Of a DNA stretch of 64,000 nt, positions 62,627 through 64,000 are shown piece after piece. The notes under the pieces are model-generated. The model saw only the letters and a list, made by a program, of their open reading frames with translations. It was not told the DNA's origin and did no database searches. This DNA is from Microbacterium aurantiacum. GTDB taxonomy: Bacteria > Actinomycetota > Actinomycetes > Actinomycetales > Microbacteriaceae. Location of the stretch: NCBI RefSeq assembly GCF_021654035.1, contig NZ_JAJPDW010000004.1, positions 1-64,000 of the forward strand, written 5' to 3'. Each line of letters opens with the position of its first letter. Position 1 is the stretch's first letter. The position numbers were made by a program, and so were the translations under genes.

Positions 62627-63262
62627 ATGTCCTCGATCGCCGCCCCGCACCGCCGACGCGTCCTCGCCGATGCTCTCGGTCGTCCCGCAACCCGTTCCCG
62701 CGCCTTCGCCGTGGATGTCGCCCTGGTCCTGTCCGGCGTGGCGCTCGTCGCGCTCCTCGCGAAGGTGTCCTTCTTCATCGGACCGATCCCGATCACCGGC
62801 CAGACGCTCGGCGTCATCGTCGTCGGCGCCGCCCTCGGCGCCCGTCGCGGCGCCGCGGCGTTGACGTCCTACCTCCTGGTCGGCCTCGCGGGACTTCCCG
62901 TCTTCGCCGGCCCGGTCGCCGGCCCGGCCTACGTCCTGTCGCCGTCCTTCGGGTTCATCGTCGGGTTCATTCCGGCCGCTTTCCTGGCCGGGTGGTTCGC
63001 CGAGCGCGCGTGGGACCGGAAGCCCTGGCTGGCGTTCGTGGGCTTCGTCGCGGCCAGCGTCGTCCCCTTCCTGGTCGGCGTCCCTTACATGGCGCTGATC
63101 CTCGGCACCGTGCTCGGCCAGCAGGTCACCGCGGCCTCCGTCCTCGCTGCGGGGGTCGTGCCCTTCATCCTGCCGGGCCTGATCAAGGCCGCCGCCGCGG
63201 CCGTCCTCGTGCCCCTCGCCTGGGTGGGCGTCCGCGCGGTCGACCGACGTCGCGACGCGTGA
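62627..63262 (+). CDS. bioY: Biotin transporter BioY (S component)
   Basis: A 211-residue membrane protein with about six hydrophobic segments that binds biotin. Family motifs are IPITGQTLGVIVVGAALGAR, SYLLVGLAGLPVF and SPSFGFIVGFIPAAFLAGW. It stands alone: no bioM/bioN (EcfA/EcfT) genes follow, and a strong terminator begins ten bases past the stop. It may share an ECF module encoded elsewhere or work alone. Confidence 0.95.
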   Translation: MSSIAAPHRRRVLADALGRPATRSRAFAVDVALVLSGVALVALLAKVSFFIGPIPITGQTLGVIVVGAALGARRGAAALTSYLLVGLAGLPVFAGPVAGPAYVLSPSFGFIVGFIPAAFLAGWFAERAWDRKPWLAFVGFVAASVVPFLVGVPYMALILGTVLGQQVTAASVLAAGVVPFILPGLIKAAAAAVLVPLAWVGVRAVDRRRDA

Positions 63263-63272
63263 TCGTCTGACG

Positions 63273-63318
63273 ATACGAGGAGAGCCCCCGACCGTGCGGT
63301 CGGGGGCTCTCCTCGTAT
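63273..63318. terminator. Bidirectional terminator between bioY and binding protein
   Basis: A 22-base perfect stem (ATACGAGGAGAGCCCCCGAC and two more bases, 63273-63294; complement 63297-63318) with only two unpaired bases, so the top pairs must open. It is the longest perfect hairpin in the window and lies between convergent stops. Confidence 0.93.
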
Positions 63319-63331
63319 TGGACGGAGCCGG

Positions 63332-64000
63332 TCAGCCCTGCGCGACCGCCGTCGCCGCGGCGAGCTTCTCCGTCAGCGTGGGAAGGATCCACGGGAGGGT
63401 GAGCGGCGTGGGGGTGAGCGCGGACATCTCCTCGACGCCGACCAGGCCGGCCACCGCCCCCTGCGCCACGGCGGGCATGAGCTGGGCGGTGGACGAGCCG
63501 AGGAAGCCCTCGAGCGCCTCCTCGCTGTCCACGAAGGTCAGCACGACCTCGGAGTCCACCTGGTCGAGGTTCTCCGGGCTCACCGTGGTGTAGAACGTCG
63601 ACTCGCCTGTGTCGAGATCGGTGACGCTCGGCGGCGTGACGAAGCCGAGGTCCTCGAGGATCTCCACACGCGGGTCGGCGGGCAGGTACAGGTACCAGGT
63701 CCCCGCGGAATCGCTCGGCACCGAGATCGAGACGCCCTCGAACTCGGGGTGTGCGGCGGCGGCCGCGGCGACCTCCGCGTCGAGCGACTCCAGCACCTCG
63801 TCGGCCTCTGTCTCGAGTCCGAGCGCCTCCCCCGTGATGGTCACCACATCGCGCCACGGCGTCGTCCACGGAGCCTCGGGGTACGCGACGACCGGGATCC
63901 CCGCTGCGGTCACCGCGTCGAACTCCTCCTGGGTCAGACCGGAGTACGGGGCGATGAGCACGTCGGGGTCGGCGGCGAGCAGTTCCTCGACCTGGAGTTC
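63332..64000 (-). CDS. ABC transporter substrate-binding protein, siderophore type (cut by window edge)
   Basis: The C-terminal 222 residues of a class III (FepB/FhuD-like) binding protein; the start lies beyond the window. The first visible residues read EELLAADPDVLIAPYSGLT, the typical segment where the ligand-binding lobe begins, followed by GIPVVAYPEAPWTTPWRDVV and TITGEALGLETEADEVL. The final helix ends LPWILPTLTEKLAAA. Likely cargo is an iron-siderophore complex; a lipoprotein signal is expected in the missing part. Confidence 0.88.
   Translation of the reverse strand, partial: ELQVEELLAADPDVLIAPYSGLTQEEFDAVTAAGIPVVAYPEAPWTTPWRDVVTITGEALGLETEADEVLESLDAEVAAAAAAHPEFEGVSISVPSDSAGTWYLYLPADPRVEILEDLGFVTPPSVTDLDTGESTFYTTVSPENLDQVDSEVVLTFVDSEEALEGFLGSSTAQLMPAVAQGAVAGLVGVEEMSALTPTPLTLPWILPTLTEKLAAATAVAQG

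Overview
The window is high-GC (about 70%), gene-dense bacterial chromosome from an actinomycete, most probably a Microbacteriaceae member close to Microbacterium. The evidence is RbpA, the PafB-PafC-TatA-TatC-HelY block, DUF3000 next to RNase D, divergent GlgM/GlgC, and -10 boxes of the form TAGNNT placed 6-7 bases before ATG or GTG. The genus is inferred from protein character and gene order; no database was searched. About 57 protein genes, one tRNA, several strong hairpin terminators and many promoter or operator candidates are supported. I see no CRISPR array, rRNA, prophage or intact insertion sequence.

Layout: 1-2.2 kb is the only accessory-looking stretch: an AraC-type regulator cut by the window edge, a decayed IS21-type istB fragment, two 44-base direct repeats, a small orphan protein and a GNAT acetyltransferase. 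2.2-6 kb: ammonium transporter, ZapE and an alpha/beta hydrolase. 6-11 kb: DUF3000, RNase D and a two-gene beta-oxidation operon (thiolase plus FadB-type protein). 11-16.5 kb: S9 peptidase, an SDR, NfeD plus SPFH/band-7 membrane proteins, a glycerophosphodiesterase. 16.6-30 kb: RbpA, Lnt, HelY, TatC, TatA, PafC, PafB, an FKBP lipoprotein, TrmI, HAD phosphatase, PAC2 protein, UppP, M20 peptidase and tRNA-Leu(GAG). This follows a gene order known from mycobacteria, but the pupylation/proteasome genes expected between TrmI and PafBC are absent.

30-40 kb: VIT1-type metal transporter with a ferritin-like domain, a secreted PL11 rhamnogalacturonan lyase with a LacI-type operator, a SF2 helicase, SGNH hydrolase, SpoU methyltransferase, sirtuin and histidine phosphatase. 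39.2-50.3 kb is a branched-chain amino acid degradation region: CitE-like lyase, MaoC hydratase, acyl-CoA dehydrogenase, biotin-dependent acyl-CoA carboxylase (both subunits), a divergent TetR regulator with paired operators, then branched-chain 2-oxoacid dehydrogenase E1alpha, E1beta and E2 with a divergent Lrp/AsnC regulator. These enzymes would take leucine-type 2-oxoacids through acyl-CoA and methylcrotonyl-CoA to a final MaoC/CitE step.

50-64 kb: EamA exporter facing a CGNR zinc-finger protein, an alpha/beta hydrolase, DnaQ-like exonuclease, ribosomal protein bL31, an ABC ATPase, the glycogen/maltose-1-phosphate pair GlgM/GlgC, SerB, FabG, three small actinobacterial proteins leading into SURF1, an ABC-F protein, BioY, and a siderophore-type binding protein cut by the right edge.

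The most notable general feature is transcript architecture. At least fourteen genes have a TANNNT box directly before the start codon, pointing to leaderless mRNAs. Eleven within-operon junctions are 4-base ATGA/GTGA overlaps, and five convergent gene pairs overlap at their coding 3' ends.
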